NCBI GenBank assembly: GCA_937965695.1
Contig: CALCKW010000055.1
Location: 1 to 64,000, forward strand
DNA: 64,000 nt
Direction: 5' to 3'
From: an uncultured Granulosicoccaceae bacterium
Lineage (GTDB): Bacteria > Pseudomonadota > Gammaproteobacteria > CALCKW01
Of the stretch, positions 40,393 through 49,160 are shown piece after piece. The notes under the pieces are model-generated. The model was not told where the DNA came from. It worked only from the letters and a program-made list of their open reading frames with translations, and did no database searches. The position numbers and the translations under genes were made by a program. The number at the start of each line of letters is the position of its first letter. Position 1 is the first letter of the stretch.

Positions 40393-40570
40393 TTCAGCGT
40401 ATGAATAATCTCTTATCCACTGGGCGTAGAAAATACCACAGTAGGGTTATATACCTCAATCTATGTGCAATGTTACCCTGAAACCAGAAAAAGAGGGGTA
40501 TTTGTTGGCGTGGAAATCGGTGCGCGCTGGCATCAAAAGCAAGTCCTTTTAGTCGTTGGAGAAACTTTGA

Positions 40571-42034
40571 ATGACGTCAATAAGTGCTAAATGCATTAAA
40601 AAAGCCCCTGATTCAAATGAATTTCTAGGGTTTTCGACGTCCAAATTGACTGCTTTGGTGCAGGCACGAGAGTTATCAATTAAAGAGTTGATCAGTGCGT
40701 CGCTCGAACGTGCTGCTGCGGTGGACAAAACGTTTAACGCCTTCACACAGATCTTCTACGATGAGAGCCTTAAAGCGGCGGAACAAGCAGATAAGAATGT
40801 CGCATCCGGAAAAAACACTGGGCCACTTTACGGTATCCCTGTCTCTATTAAAGATTTCACTCCCACCCGTGACCAGCTGACGACACGTGGTTCGCGGACA
40901 CTTGCTCAAAATCGTGGTGAAGCAGACCCTATCATTGTTAAGCGATTAAAAGCCGCTGGCGCAATTGTGATTGCTAAAACGACCACACCAGAGTTTGCTT
41001 ATTCTAGTTTTACGCAAAGCCCATTGTGGGGTATAACCCGTAATCCTTGGAACCCGAGCCACACCCCAGGCGGCTCTTCCGGTGGTGCTGCTGTTTCCGT
41101 TGTGACAGGGTCAGTAGGGATTGCAGAGGGAACCGATATGGGCGGCTCTGTTCGTATCCCTTCTGCATTCACGGGGTGTGTCGGGCTAAAGCCGAGTAAA
41201 GGGCGGATACCGATGGACATCACCGGATCTGTTTTCGATCACATTTCACATTTCGGACCCTTGGCGCGCACTGTCCAAGACGCGGCCCTGTTTTTAGCCG
41301 CTACTGAGGGCCCGGATGAAGCAGATATTCAGAGCCAGCTCGCACCACATCCCCTACCAGAAACGTTAGTCAAAAATGCTAAAGGGCTTCGGATAGCAGT
41401 CAGTCCTGATTTAGGCATATACAACGTAGACCCCGTCATTATTTCAAATTTGGAGCGCAGTGTCGCCGCTCTTGTTGAAGCGGGAGCGCAAGTGGACTGG
41501 GTTGAGCTCGATTGGCCAACGAATTACGCGACCGAATGGGTAGCGTATTGGGAGGTTTTTCTCGCTGCCCAATTTGGCCATTTACTTGAGGGTCATCGCA
41601 AAATAATGGATCCAGAGCTTGTTGCGGTTTTAGACGCAGGGATGAAGGCTAAGGCTGTAGATCTGGAGCGCGGGGCTCTGACTCGGACCCGACAATGGCA
41701 AGACATGGTGAAGTTGTTCGAACGATATGACGCGCTGGTTTGCCCGACAATGGCTAAAACACCGCCGCCTGTGACAGCAAAGGACAGTGACTATGAATCG
41801 ATTGATGACGAAGGGCGGTTGAACGGTCTTGATATGACCGCCATTTTTAACAATGTTGGAGCATGCCCGGCTATAGCGGTACCGAACTGGACGTTGCTGG
41901 ACAATATGCCAACCTCTGTTCAGGTCATTGGTCGGCGATTCGACGACCCAACTGTGCTTCGGATAGCAGCCTGTTTGGAACAGTATTCGCCGTGGCCCAT
42001 GTGGAATTTGGATTGTCTATCCAGAGATATTTGA
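40571..42034 (+). CDS. Amidase (amidase-signature family)
   Basis: This 487-residue enzyme hydrolyses an amide bond with a Ser-cisSer-Lys triad. The Lys is in GIPVSIKDFTP (residue about 94), the cis-Ser and nucleophile lie in TPGGSSGGAAVSVV and GTDMGGSVRIPSAFTGCVGL (about 150-200). The C-terminal block PTMAKTPPPV and the later NNVGACPAIAVPNW are typical. The substrate is not evident. It is divergent from a LuxR-type gene and precedes potABCD by 214 bases, so it may act on an N-acyl polyamine or an amide imported by that system; this is inference from position. Confidence 0.9.
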   Translation: MTSISAKCIKKAPDSNEFLGFSTSKLTALVQARELSIKELISASLERAAAVDKTFNAFTQIFYDESLKAAEQADKNVASGKNTGPLYGIPVSIKDFTPTRDQLTTRGSRTLAQNRGEADPIIVKRLKAAGAIVIAKTTTPEFAYSSFTQSPLWGITRNPWNPSHTPGGSSGGAAVSVVTGSVGIAEGTDMGGSVRIPSAFTGCVGLKPSKGRIPMDITGSVFDHISHFGPLARTVQDAALFLAATEGPDEADIQSQLAPHPLPETLVKNAKGLRIAVSPDLGIYNVDPVIISNLERSVAALVEAGAQVDWVELDWPTNYATEWVAYWEVFLAAQFGHLLEGHRKIMDPELVAVLDAGMKAKAVDLERGALTRTRQWQDMVKLFERYDALVCPTMAKTPPPVTAKDSDYESIDDEGRLNGLDMTAIFNNVGACPAIAVPNWTLLDNMPTSVQVIGRRFDDPTVLRIAACLEQYSPWPMWNLDCLSRDI

Positions 42035-42167
42035 CTCGGTCTTTGGCGCGTAAAAATTAGGCGTCAGCTGACCGTCAGACAGCGCTCATTTGAGCACAAA
42101 GATCGGATTGGTGTTGAGAAAGTTTAGCGTTGGCTTGATGAAGCCATATGAGAGAAATAATTGAATT

Positions 42168-42188
42168 AGGTTTAATCTAATTAGACCT
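42168..42188. promoter_or_regulatory. 21-base imperfect palindrome upstream of potA
   Basis: AGGTTTAATC-T-AATTAGACCT pairs at eight of ten positions around 42178 and contains the perfect ten-base palindrome TCTAATTAGA (42176-42185). It lies 60 bases before the potA start, a typical operator position. The regulator is not known; the adjacent LuxR-type protein is one candidate. Confidence 0.5.
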
Positions 42189-42248
42189 GTGGAACTGTGT
42201 GTTTCAGGTACTTAGTTTTATGCAGTAGACTGAACCGAGTTTACCGGG

Positions 42249-43349
42249 ATGGCAATTGTGGAAGATCGAAATATAATCGCAGTAGATGTTCAAAATGCGG
42301 TCAAGCGTTACGGTAGTTTTACTGCCTTAAAAACGATTTCATTGTCGATAAAAGACAATGAGTTTTTTACCTTGCTTGGCCCTTCCGGCTGCGGTAAAAC
42401 GACCCTCCTGCGTATTATCGGGGGCTTTGAGGAGCTCTCTGAGGGGGCGATAAGCCTTTTTGGAGATGAGATTGCCAAACTCCCGCCTAACAAACGCCCG
42501 ATAAACACTGTCTTCCAGAACTACGCTCTATTCCCCCACATGACTATCGAAGAAAACGTCATGTTTGGCGTGGAGATGCGCGGCGGTTCAAAAGCCGAAG
42601 CACGCCAACGAGCCAGTGAAATGTTAGATCTCGTGCAACTGACACAATTTGCTTCACGGAAACCGTCTCAGTTGTCTGGTGGACAGCAACAACGTGTGGC
42701 GTTGGCCCGTGCGCTAGCACCGGAACCCAAAGTGTTACTGCTTGACGAGCCGCTCTCGGCCCTCGATCTTAAGCTACGCCAAGCAATGCGGTATGAGTTG
42801 AAAGAGATTCAACGCAAAGCGGGCATCACGTTCATTTTTGTCACTCATGATCAAGAAGAAGCGCTGACCATGTCGGATCGCATTGCGGTCATGTCTTCCG
42901 GTGAGTTGCAGCAACTGGGCACCGCCAGAGAAATCTATGAAAGTCCGCACAATACTTTTGTTGCAGATTTCATTGGTGAGACAAACCTTTTGGAGGTTTC
43001 AGTTGACGCTCTCAGTGGCGGAAGTGCCACGTGCCATTTGGGCGGTGGGCATGAACTCATTTGTGATGAGGTGAAAGGCGTAGGAGTTGGTGCAAAGGTT
43101 CATCTGTCCATCCGGCCAGAGCGCCTTACTCTCAGCGACACTCCAATGGAAGGGGCGAGCTTGTCAGGTGTTGTTAGAGATAACATCTATATTGGCACTG
43201 ATATTCAGACCATTGTAGACCTCAACGAGGGGCCACAGATGGTCATACGCACGTCGAATTCGGATCGAGGCAACAAACGTATTTTTGAGCCCCGCTCACC
43301 CGTATTCGTCAACATGGAGAAGGGGGCTGCTCGCCTCCTGGCTGACTGA
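42249..43349 (+). CDS. potA: Spermidine/putrescine-type ABC transporter ATP-binding protein
   Basis: PotA is the ATPase of a polyamine-type importer (MOI class). The 366-residue protein has Walker A GPSGCGKTT (residues about 46-54), the Q-loop NTVFQNYALFPHMTIEENV, signature LSGGQQQRVALARAL, Walker B KVLLLDEPLSALDLKLR, the H-loop FVTHDQEEALTMSDR and a C-terminal TOBE domain with HLSIRPERL. The ATG at 42249 has only a weak ribosome-binding site; a GTG at 42258 is an alternative. Its TGA overlaps the ATG of potB. Ligands of this subfamily include spermidine, putrescine and other small cationic or carboxylated solutes. Confidence 0.92.
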   Translation: MAIVEDRNIIAVDVQNAVKRYGSFTALKTISLSIKDNEFFTLLGPSGCGKTTLLRIIGGFEELSEGAISLFGDEIAKLPPNKRPINTVFQNYALFPHMTIEENVMFGVEMRGGSKAEARQRASEMLDLVQLTQFASRKPSQLSGGQQQRVALARALAPEPKVLLLDEPLSALDLKLRQAMRYELKEIQRKAGITFIFVTHDQEEALTMSDRIAVMSSGELQQLGTAREIYESPHNTFVADFIGETNLLEVSVDALSGGSATCHLGGGHELICDEVKGVGVGAKVHLSIRPERLTLSDTPMEGASLSGVVRDNIYIGTDIQTIVDLNEGPQMVIRTSNSDRGNKRIFEPRSPVFVNMEKGAARLLAD

Positions 43350-44272
43350 TGGCAGGTGGTGCAGCCAGTGGAGGCAAAGCGCAAACCGATACTTACAAAG
43401 AAGCGCGCACTCTGTTGTTGCTGCCTTCTTGGCTGGTTCTTGGTTTTTTCGTTCTAATTCCCGTATTCATGATGTTGATCTACTCCTTTTTAACCAAGGA
43501 ATTCAGGGGCGGGGTGATCTGGGAATTTTCATTGGCCGCCTATGACCAGTTCTTTTTTGATCGCGGATTGTTTGGGGACGATGCACCAAGCATTGAATGG
43601 ACCTACATCAATATCTTTTGGCGATCAATTTGGCAGGCGGGTGCAGCGACTATTTTTGCACTGTTGATTGGATTTCCGACGGCCTATTTTATAGCGACTA
43701 GGCCACCCAATAGTCGGCAGATGTGGGTTTTTTTAGTCACCATTCCCTATTGGGTTAATCTGCTCATTCGCACCGTTTCAATGAAATTTCTACTGCGTGA
43801 CCAAGGACCTTTAAACGATTTTCTCATGGGTATCGGGATAGTCGATTCACCGATTCATATAATCAATACGGATTTCGCGGTGCAACTGGGGCTTTTTTAT
43901 TCTTATTTGCCTTTTATGGTGCTGCCAATCTATGCAGCGGTAGAGCGCTACAATTTTAGTCTTAGTGAAGCCGCTGCTGACCTCTACGCCTCTAAATGGC
44001 AAACACTTCGTCGAGTTTTACTTCCCGCGGTTAAGCCCGGTGTGATTGCGGGTTGTATTTTAGTATTCGTGCCGTCACTGGGTTCTTTTCTGGCCCCCGA
44101 TCTTTTGGGTGGCGCTAAAAACTTTATGATTGGCTCCCTTATTGAAGAACAGTTTAAGGGAAATGCTGGCAACTGGCCATTTGGAGCGGCCGCTTCAATG
44201 ATTTTGCTCTCACTAGTTTTAATTGTGTTGATGTTATCTGCGCGTCAGCAAAACAAAGGTGAGGGCGTGTAA
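43349..44272 (+). CDS. potB: Spermidine/putrescine-type ABC transporter permease PotB
   Basis: First inner-membrane subunit, 307 residues with six hydrophobic segments, beginning [20 protein letters not shown]. The coupling EAA loop is [20 protein letters not shown], followed by [20 protein letters not shown]. The conserved [19 protein letters not shown] supports the PotB assignment. The start overlaps the potA stop by one base, indicating translational coupling. It is followed directly by potC. Confidence 0.93.
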   Translation: MAGGAASGGKAQTDTYKEARTLLLLPSWLVLGFFVLIPVFMMLIYSFLTKEFRGGVIWEFSLAAYDQFFFDRGLFGDDAPSIEWTYINIFWRSIWQAGAATIFALLIGFPTAYFIATRPPNSRQMWVFLVTIPYWVNLLIRTVSMKFLLRDQGPLNDFLMGIGIVDSPIHIINTDFAVQLGLFYSYLPFMVLPIYAAVERYNFSLSEAAADLYASKWQTLRRVLLPAVKPGVIAGCILVFVPSLGSFLAPDLLGGAKNFMIGSLIEEQFKGNAGNWPFGAAASMILLSLVLIVLMLSARQQNKGEGV

Positions 44273-44273
44273 G

Positions 44274-45104
44274 ATGGCACAAGCTGGTGAAGACATTAAA
44301 AATTATCCGGGCTTTATGCCCATAACACTGTTTTGTTTAGTCGTGTTGTATGCACCTCTGCTCGTTGTGATGATTTATTCCTTTAACGAATCTAAATCAA
44401 TCACGGTTTGGCAGGGCTTAAGTTTCAAATGGTATGTCGATGTTTTTGTGGGCCCTGAATCCGCAAAATTTAAAGAAGCGGCTATCAATTCGTTTTCAAT
44501 CGCAATTGTGGCAGCACTAGCAGCGACGGCGATTGCAACATCAGCAGCCACAGGCATGCTACGCGGCGGATCATTTCGAGGCAGAGGATTTTCTTTTGGA
44601 CTGATCAATCTGCCGCTAATTGTGCCCGAGATCGTCACGGCTGTTGCAACGCTCATATTTTTCAGTGCTATTGATTTTGAACGTGGCTATTTGACTATTT
44701 TAGTGGCACATATCGCTTTCTGTATTCCCTTTGCCTATATGCCAATTGCGGCAAGAATGCAGGGCATTGAAGACACTTACGAGCAGGCAGCGATGGATCT
44801 ATATGCCAACAAGACGCAGGCATTTCGCCTGGTGCTTTTTCCCTTAATGTTGCCCGGAATAGTTTCAGGTTTTATCCTAGCATTTATCATCTCGCTGGAC
44901 GATTTTATCATCACCAATTTTGTCAAAGGCGCGGGTATTGAGACACTGCCCACTGCAATATTTGGTGCAGTTAAGCAAGGTATTAAGCCAAACATCATGG
45001 CCATTTCTACAATGTTACTTGCCGTTTCAATTGTGATGGTCACCATCTCATATTTCGTCGGAAAATCCGGCGATAAGCTTAAACAACCACCTGGAGAGAA
45101 ATAA
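44274..45104 (+). CDS. potC: Spermidine/putrescine-type ABC transporter permease PotC
   Basis: Second permease subunit, about 276 residues. It has a first helix [20 protein letters not shown], the family pattern [18 protein letters not shown] and an EAA loop [20 protein letters not shown] followed by [20 protein letters not shown] and [10 protein letters not shown] frame from 44259 overlaps potB, but the ATG at 44274, one base after the potB stop and with GAGG nine bases upstream, is preferred. Its TAA overlaps the ATG of potD. Confidence 0.93.
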   Translation: MAQAGEDIKNYPGFMPITLFCLVVLYAPLLVVMIYSFNESKSITVWQGLSFKWYVDVFVGPESAKFKEAAINSFSIAIVAALAATAIATSAATGMLRGGSFRGRGFSFGLINLPLIVPEIVTAVATLIFFSAIDFERGYLTILVAHIAFCIPFAYMPIAARMQGIEDTYEQAAMDLYANKTQAFRLVLFPLMLPGIVSGFILAFIISLDDFIITNFVKGAGIETLPTAIFGAVKQGIKPNIMAISTMLLAVSIVMVTISYFVGKSGDKLKQPPGEK

Positions 45105-46141
45105 TGAAAGCAATTCATAATGCAAGTGCCGTAGCGCTGACAATCGCTCTGTTGGCTCCAAACGCTTCAGCTGAGGGAAAACTCTCGCTATTCCATTGGT
45201 TTGAGTATATTCCTCAGGAAATGCTTGATCGTTTTACCGCAGAAAGTGGCATCGAGGTGACAATGGACACCTACGACTCCAATGAAGCCATGTTGGCAAC
45301 CCTTAAAGCAGGCAGCATGGGAACTTACGATTTAAGTTTCCCAGGTGATTACATGGTCCAGATCATGTCTGATGAGGGTATGCTCGATACAATCGCAGAC
45401 GGTGAGCTAAAAAACAAAGCCAACATTATGCCCGAGTGGCTTGAAGTTCCCTACGATATGGGTAGAAAGTCGTCTATTCCTTATCAGTGGGGCACCACGT
45501 CGTTTTCGGTCAATCGAGATGTTTACACGGGTGATATCAGCAGCACTGACATTTTATTTGATCCGCCAGCAGAGTTAGCTGGCAAGATAAACATGCTCGA
45601 TAGCCAGGGTGAGGTTTTGGCGCTGGCAGCGATGCACCTGGGTATCCCACAGTGCACCACTGATAGGGATCAACTAAAAGCGCTTGATGCACAGCTACAA
45701 ACATCCAAACAACACTGGGCATCTTTTAACTCGGACACAGCCAAGGAAGTCTTGGTCTCGGGCGATGCTGCAGCTGGCATGATCTACAACGGATTCAGCG
45801 CAAAAGGGCGTCTCGAGGGCGCTAATATAGAGTACGCTTACCCTGACCAAGGCGTGATTGCATGGATGGATAACGCTGTACTGTTAAAAGATGCGCCAAA
45901 TCGTGAGAGCGCTCTTAAGTTTATGGATTTTTTGTTGGAACCAAAAAACATCGCCGAGCTCACTAACTGGGCACAGTATTCTGCGGGCGTTATTGGAGCC
46001 GATGAATTCTTAACGGCTGAACTGAGAGCCACACCAGAAAACAACAAGCCTGCTGACTCTGGACCGGCAGTATTTGTTGAGGCTTGTTCGCAAGAAGTTC
46101 AGGCGGTCTATGACAAGATCTGGACAAACCTTAAGAAGTAA
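45104..46141 (+). CDS. potD: Spermidine/putrescine-type periplasmic binding protein PotD
   Basis: The 345-residue periplasmic component has a signal peptide (AVALTIALLAPNASA) and the PotD fold pattern LSLFHWFEYIPQEMLDRF, ESGIEVTMDTYDSNEAMLA, YDLSFPGDYMV, IPYQWGTTSFSVN and a C-terminal EVQAVYDKIWTNLKK. Acidic residues of the polyamine site are not certain from sequence alone, so the ligand could be another amine. GGAGAG precedes the ATG. It is the last gene of the pot operon and is followed by a terminator at 46241-46284. Confidence 0.9.
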   Translation: MKAIHNASAVALTIALLAPNASAEGKLSLFHWFEYIPQEMLDRFTAESGIEVTMDTYDSNEAMLATLKAGSMGTYDLSFPGDYMVQIMSDEGMLDTIADGELKNKANIMPEWLEVPYDMGRKSSIPYQWGTTSFSVNRDVYTGDISSTDILFDPPAELAGKINMLDSQGEVLALAAMHLGIPQCTTDRDQLKALDAQLQTSKQHWASFNSDTAKEVLVSGDAAAGMIYNGFSAKGRLEGANIEYAYPDQGVIAWMDNAVLLKDAPNRESALKFMDFLLEPKNIAELTNWAQYSAGVIGADEFLTAELRATPENNKPADSGPAVFVEACSQEVQAVYDKIWTNLKK

Positions 46142-46458
46142 TTTCAAGAAAGACTAGGGAGTCTCAGATGGGCCAAATTAATATAGGGTGTCGACTGTGC
46201 GAACATGACTTGATCTGAGATTCCATAGAGAGTACTAAAACTCAACAACCTCTCGTGTTTGAGCAAGTGGTTGTTGGGTTTTTTAGGATTGGCACTGATT
46301 ATTCCTAGAATCGGAAGCCACATGTCATAAACATGGGATTGACTGCTAAAGCTGATGCCTGGCTTGGTCGCTGTAGTTAGTGACGATTCTTTGGCGCTAT
46401 TTACTGAACTATTCAGCGGGCCAAGGACAATTAACTGACACTGACGAGGAGCGCTGAC
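46142..46458. other. Intergenic region between potD and the microprotein gene
   Basis: It holds the pot terminator (46241-46284) and a TCTCAGA/TCTGAGA inverted repeat (about 46161 and 46214). No other gene was seen; the microprotein promoter should lie in 46285-46440. Confidence 0.45.
46241..46284 (+). terminator. Intrinsic terminator after potD
   Basis: CAACAACC (46243-46250) pairs with GGTTGTTG (46269-46276), with an inner CTC/GAG pair, followed after GG by six T. Confidence 0.82.
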
Positions 46459-46560
46459 GTGACTACTTCAAATACCCCTGCCGTTTTAGCTGTGATGGCC
46501 GCCATAGTGCTGCTTTTAGTTGGCTTTGCCATCGATAGTGCACCGATTGTCAGCTTCTAA
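46459..46560 (+). CDS. 33-residue single-pass membrane microprotein
   Basis: The start is GTG at 46459 with GAGGAG seven bases upstream. The product is a short polar head (MTTSNT), a hydrophobic helix (AVLAVMAAIVLLLVGFAI) and a tail DSAPIVSF, then TAA. An intrinsic terminator follows 24 bases later, and a terminator also lies before it, so it has its own transcription unit. I do not recognise a family. Small hydrophobic proteins of this size often modulate membrane complexes, but no partner is indicated here. Confidence 0.6.
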   Translation: MTTSNTPAVLAVMAAIVLLLVGFAIDSAPIVSF

Positions 46561-46584
46561 TAGAAGGCAATCCATGCCGCAAAA

Positions 46585-46605
46585 GGGCTCTTCCGAGCCC
46601 TTTTT
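46585..46605 (+). terminator. Intrinsic terminator after the microprotein gene
   Basis: GGGCTC-TTCC-GAGCCC, preceded by AAAA and followed by TTTTT. Confidence 0.88.
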
Positions 46606-46760
46606 GCGTAGTGAGCTTAGTGAATTCAAGAAGCTATTGAGGGCTATCCCCAGCGTTTCAGCGCTGAAGAATCCTTCTTAGGCCAAAACTCTCCAGATTG
46701 TCTCTAACTTTGGGTTGATATCGAACCCACGCACCACTTGCATATTCCTAGACGATCCCA

Positions 46761-46900
46761 GATCAAGCCATACTCGCACCGTCGAAGCGCTAATTGCAGC
46801 CCAGCCGCGATGCATATCTAGCCAATAGCACCACAATTGTCGTCGATTCGCGCCTTGCGGGTTCCTGATCTTTCGCGGCGACGTTACTGACCGGACGTAA
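46761..46900 (+). repeat. Dispersed intergenic repeat, copy B (full length)
   Basis: Its 5' half (GATCAAGCCAT, CTCGCACCGTCG, GCGCT, CAGCCGCG, ATCTAGCCAATAGC) matches copies C and D. Its whole length matches copy A including GATTCGCGCCTTGC and ACTGAC-GGAC. It is the copy that links the four. Confidence 0.7.
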
Positions 46901-47052
46901 CCAGAGGTTCCCTAGGCCTAATTTCAACTCTGGTGCCTCCAAGATTGTCGGTGACCGGAAACATCTCCTAAGTCTTAGTCAAGAAAACTCTGCGCAATTT
47001 GATGCGAATAACCCGCGCCCAGTATTGGGTATTATTGGGGTTTTGGAATCGA

Positions 47053-47081
47053 TTGCTTGCATAGAAGTACTTCTGTACAAT
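47053..47081 (+). promoter_or_regulatory. AOR-operon promoter with a palindromic operator in the spacer
   Basis: A -35 TTGCTT (47053-47058) and a -10 TACAAT (47076-47081, five of six consensus) are 17 bases apart. The perfect 12-base palindrome AGAAGTACTTCT (47063-47074) fills the spacer, an ideal repressor position. The MarR protein encoded in the operon is the natural candidate. Confidence 0.6.
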
Positions 47082-47102
47082 AGTTACAGATTTCTGCGGA
47101 AT

Positions 47103-47125
47103 ACCACCGAGCGGTGTGGTTTTTT
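47103..47125 (+). terminator. Leader terminator/attenuator before the AOR operon
   Basis: ACCAC (47103-47107) pairs with GTGGT (47116-47120) and is followed by a run of T to 47125. It lies between the promoter and the first gene, so read-through would be needed for expression. Confidence 0.5.
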
Positions 47126-47187
47126 GACTTATCGCTTGTTGCGAGTGATAGATCTCAAAAAGAACGTTTTAAAACAGCGAGACAGTT

Positions 47188-48663
47188 ATGGCCGGTCATA
47201 CAAAATCAGGGACTAATCTGCTCGATCGCACCAGTCAGTTTGGCGCGGCGGTTGGCGATGATGGGATTGTGCGTTGCGATGCTTGCCCTGTCTTATGTCG
47301 AATAAAACCTGGCCGCAGTGGTGCCTGTGACCGATACGCCAACGAAGACGGCAAACTCATCAGGTGTGAGTCACTGTATGTCACTCAGAGAACATTGGCT
47401 GATCATTCAGATGCAGATACTTCTGAAAAAACAGAACAGATGTTTGTCACAGGTATCGGCGCAGGCACGACTTACCCTGATTACAAGCCCGCTCCGTTTA
47501 TCGTGAGCTCTGAGATTGATGGGGTCGACACTGTCACTGTTGTCACAGAAGGAATTTTTAGTTTTTGTGGTTTGAAACTGAAAATAGATACTGACAGACA
47601 CCTCGGTGACGAATGTTCGCCCGTTCGGCACAAAGGCGAACAGGTCGGTCACGTCACAACCACGGAGTATGGGTCGCAGATGTTGTCCTTAGGCGGCGTA
47701 AGACACCTTACCGGTGGTGAACGCAAGGAAGGGCGTTTAACTTGTGAAGCACTGTTGGCACTTTGCAACAAAGAAGCGGTTGAATTAGAAATTGATGACG
47801 GGGCGAAGATTGAAGTTCAGGCTGGTCGAGCGCCCATTGTCAATGGCGTTGTCGAGCAGCGCATGCGTGTTGGTTGCGGATCAGCCGTTGTGGGCATATT
47901 TGCGCAACAGTGGTTTGGACTGGTTGACGAAGTTATTGTGGTCGATGATCACATTACGGGCCAACTGAGCCCGCATCAAGCGGGAGTATGCTTAGACATG
48001 CGGCCGACGGGAATCCGGTTAAAAGGACGTAAGTCAACGCCGGGTCGGTATTTTAATGTCGCACATCCCGGTAGTGGGTGGGGTGGCACTGACATTCAAA
48101 ACCCACTAGACATTATTGATCGCATCGATCCAAAACTGGCTTGGCCGGGTATGCGGGTATTGTTCACTAGCACGACGGGTGAACATAGCTTGTATTATAC
48201 GCTAAACAGTGATTTTGAACTGATAGCTGAAGACACACCATCTGAAGTCCAGACTGTGGTGGATCGCCTGGGTGAAAACTGCGAAGCCTCAATGACTACA
48301 GTGTTGTTTATGGCTGGTGCTGGGGGTTCATTGCGTGCTGGCTTTACCACTAACCCTATTCAACTCACGCGTGCAGTTGTCGACGGCCAAGTTCAAGTCA
48401 GTATGGGTGGTGTGCCTGTGTATCGATATCCGGGTGGCGGCATTACGATTATGGTTGACGTCTTGGATTTGCCCGAGAACGCCTTTGGCTATGTTCCTAC
48501 TCCGGCACTCGTTGCTCCTTTAGAGTTTGAGCTACCTATGGCGTTATACGAGGATTGCGGTGGACATGTTGAGCAAGCGGTTCGCGCCCAAGAGGTGATC
48601 GATCAGTTAGGCGAAGACTTACGCGCTGATTCACCTTTCAAGGTTGTGTCATCAAATGGTTAA
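47188..48663 (+). CDS. Fe-S protein of the family annotated as 6-hydroxynicotinate reductase
   Basis: A 491-residue protein with an N-terminal Cys cluster CDACPVLCRIKPGRSGACDR (residues about 29-48), which looks like an iron-sulfur cluster site, followed by ESLYVTQRTLADHSD. Later features are TVVTEGIFSFCGLKLKIDTD and a Gly-rich FMAGAGGSLRAGFTTNP. From memory this matches the family labelled 6-hydroxynicotinate reductase, named after an anaerobic nicotinate-fermenting enzyme; the true reaction in an aerobe is uncertain. It is first in an operon with marR and the AOR homologue, so it may supply or take electrons from that enzyme. The ATG at 47188 follows GACAGTT with no strong site. Confidence 0.6.
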   Translation: MAGHTKSGTNLLDRTSQFGAAVGDDGIVRCDACPVLCRIKPGRSGACDRYANEDGKLIRCESLYVTQRTLADHSDADTSEKTEQMFVTGIGAGTTYPDYKPAPFIVSSEIDGVDTVTVVTEGIFSFCGLKLKIDTDRHLGDECSPVRHKGEQVGHVTTTEYGSQMLSLGGVRHLTGGERKEGRLTCEALLALCNKEAVELEIDDGAKIEVQAGRAPIVNGVVEQRMRVGCGSAVVGIFAQQWFGLVDEVIVVDDHITGQLSPHQAGVCLDMRPTGIRLKGRKSTPGRYFNVAHPGSGWGGTDIQNPLDIIDRIDPKLAWPGMRVLFTSTTGEHSLYYTLNSDFELIAEDTPSEVQTVVDRLGENCEASMTTVLFMAGAGGSLRAGFTTNPIQLTRAVVDGQVQVSMGGVPVYRYPGGGITIMVDVLDLPENAFGYVPTPALVAPLEFELPMALYEDCGGHVEQAVRAQEVIDQLGEDLRADSPFKVVSSNG

Positions 48664-49120
48664 AGACGAATCAGGAGAAAATAAACCGGCGACCAACGTG
48701 AACTACCAGTTGGATCGGCAGATCGGTTTTTTGCTCAGGCGTGCGCACCAACACGCGAGCAGTGTCTTCCAGTCGATCATGCGCGAGCACGGGTTAACGC
48801 CTGGACAGTTTGCTGTCTTGGCTCGCGTACACGAATGCAAAGAACTGTCCCAAAACCAGTTGGGACGCAGCGTAGACATGGACACCGCTACGGTCTACGG
48901 CGTTGTGGTACGCATGGAGAAACGCGGTTTACTGGAACGCTTCGCTGATCAAAACCATCGCTCGCGTTTGCGCGTTCGACTGTCTCATGAGGGCGAAGTA
49001 CTGATGCAGCAGTGTTTCGAACCTGCGCAGACGGTGTCAGAAAAAACGTTGGAAAAACTGTCCGACGAAGAAGAGCAACTGTTATTGAATTTATTAAATA
49101 AATTGGTTGATAAAAGCTAA
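48656..49120 (+). CDS. MarR-family transcriptional regulator
   Basis: A regulator of about 154 residues with a winged helix: LTPGQFAVLARVHECKELSQ, NQLGRSVDMDTATVYGVVVR (recognition helix) and the wing LERFADQNHRSRLRVRLS with the DxRSxxV-like pattern. The frame opens at 48644, but the ATG at 48656 overlaps the stop of the preceding gene (ATGGTTAA), which suggests coupling. MarR proteins usually repress their own operon and release DNA on binding a small phenolic or related ligand. The 12-base palindrome in the operon promoter is the likely target. Confidence 0.88.
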   Translation: MVKDESGENKPATNVNYQLDRQIGFLLRRAHQHASSVFQSIMREHGLTPGQFAVLARVHECKELSQNQLGRSVDMDTATVYGVVVRMEKRGLLERFADQNHRSRLRVRLSHEGEVLMQQCFEPAQTVSEKTLEKLSDEEEQLLLNLLNKLVDKS

Positions 49121-49160
49121 CGCGCTATAAATGCCACTTTAGACCTCTAGAGGAAAAGTC

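Larger units (their letters stand above)
46606..47187. other. Intergenic region before the AOR operon
   Basis: It holds repeat copy B (46761-46900), a CCAGAG/CTCTGG stem at 46901-46933, the AOR-operon promoter with its palindrome (47053-47081) and a leader terminator (47103-47125). A 63-codon frame at 47025-47216 has no ribosome-binding site and overlaps these elements, so it is not called. Confidence 0.6.

Noticed and set aside
47025-47216. A 63-codon frame before the AOR operon
   Set aside because: It overlaps the promoter, the leader terminator and the next gene, and has no ribosome-binding site or hydrophobic or domain signal.
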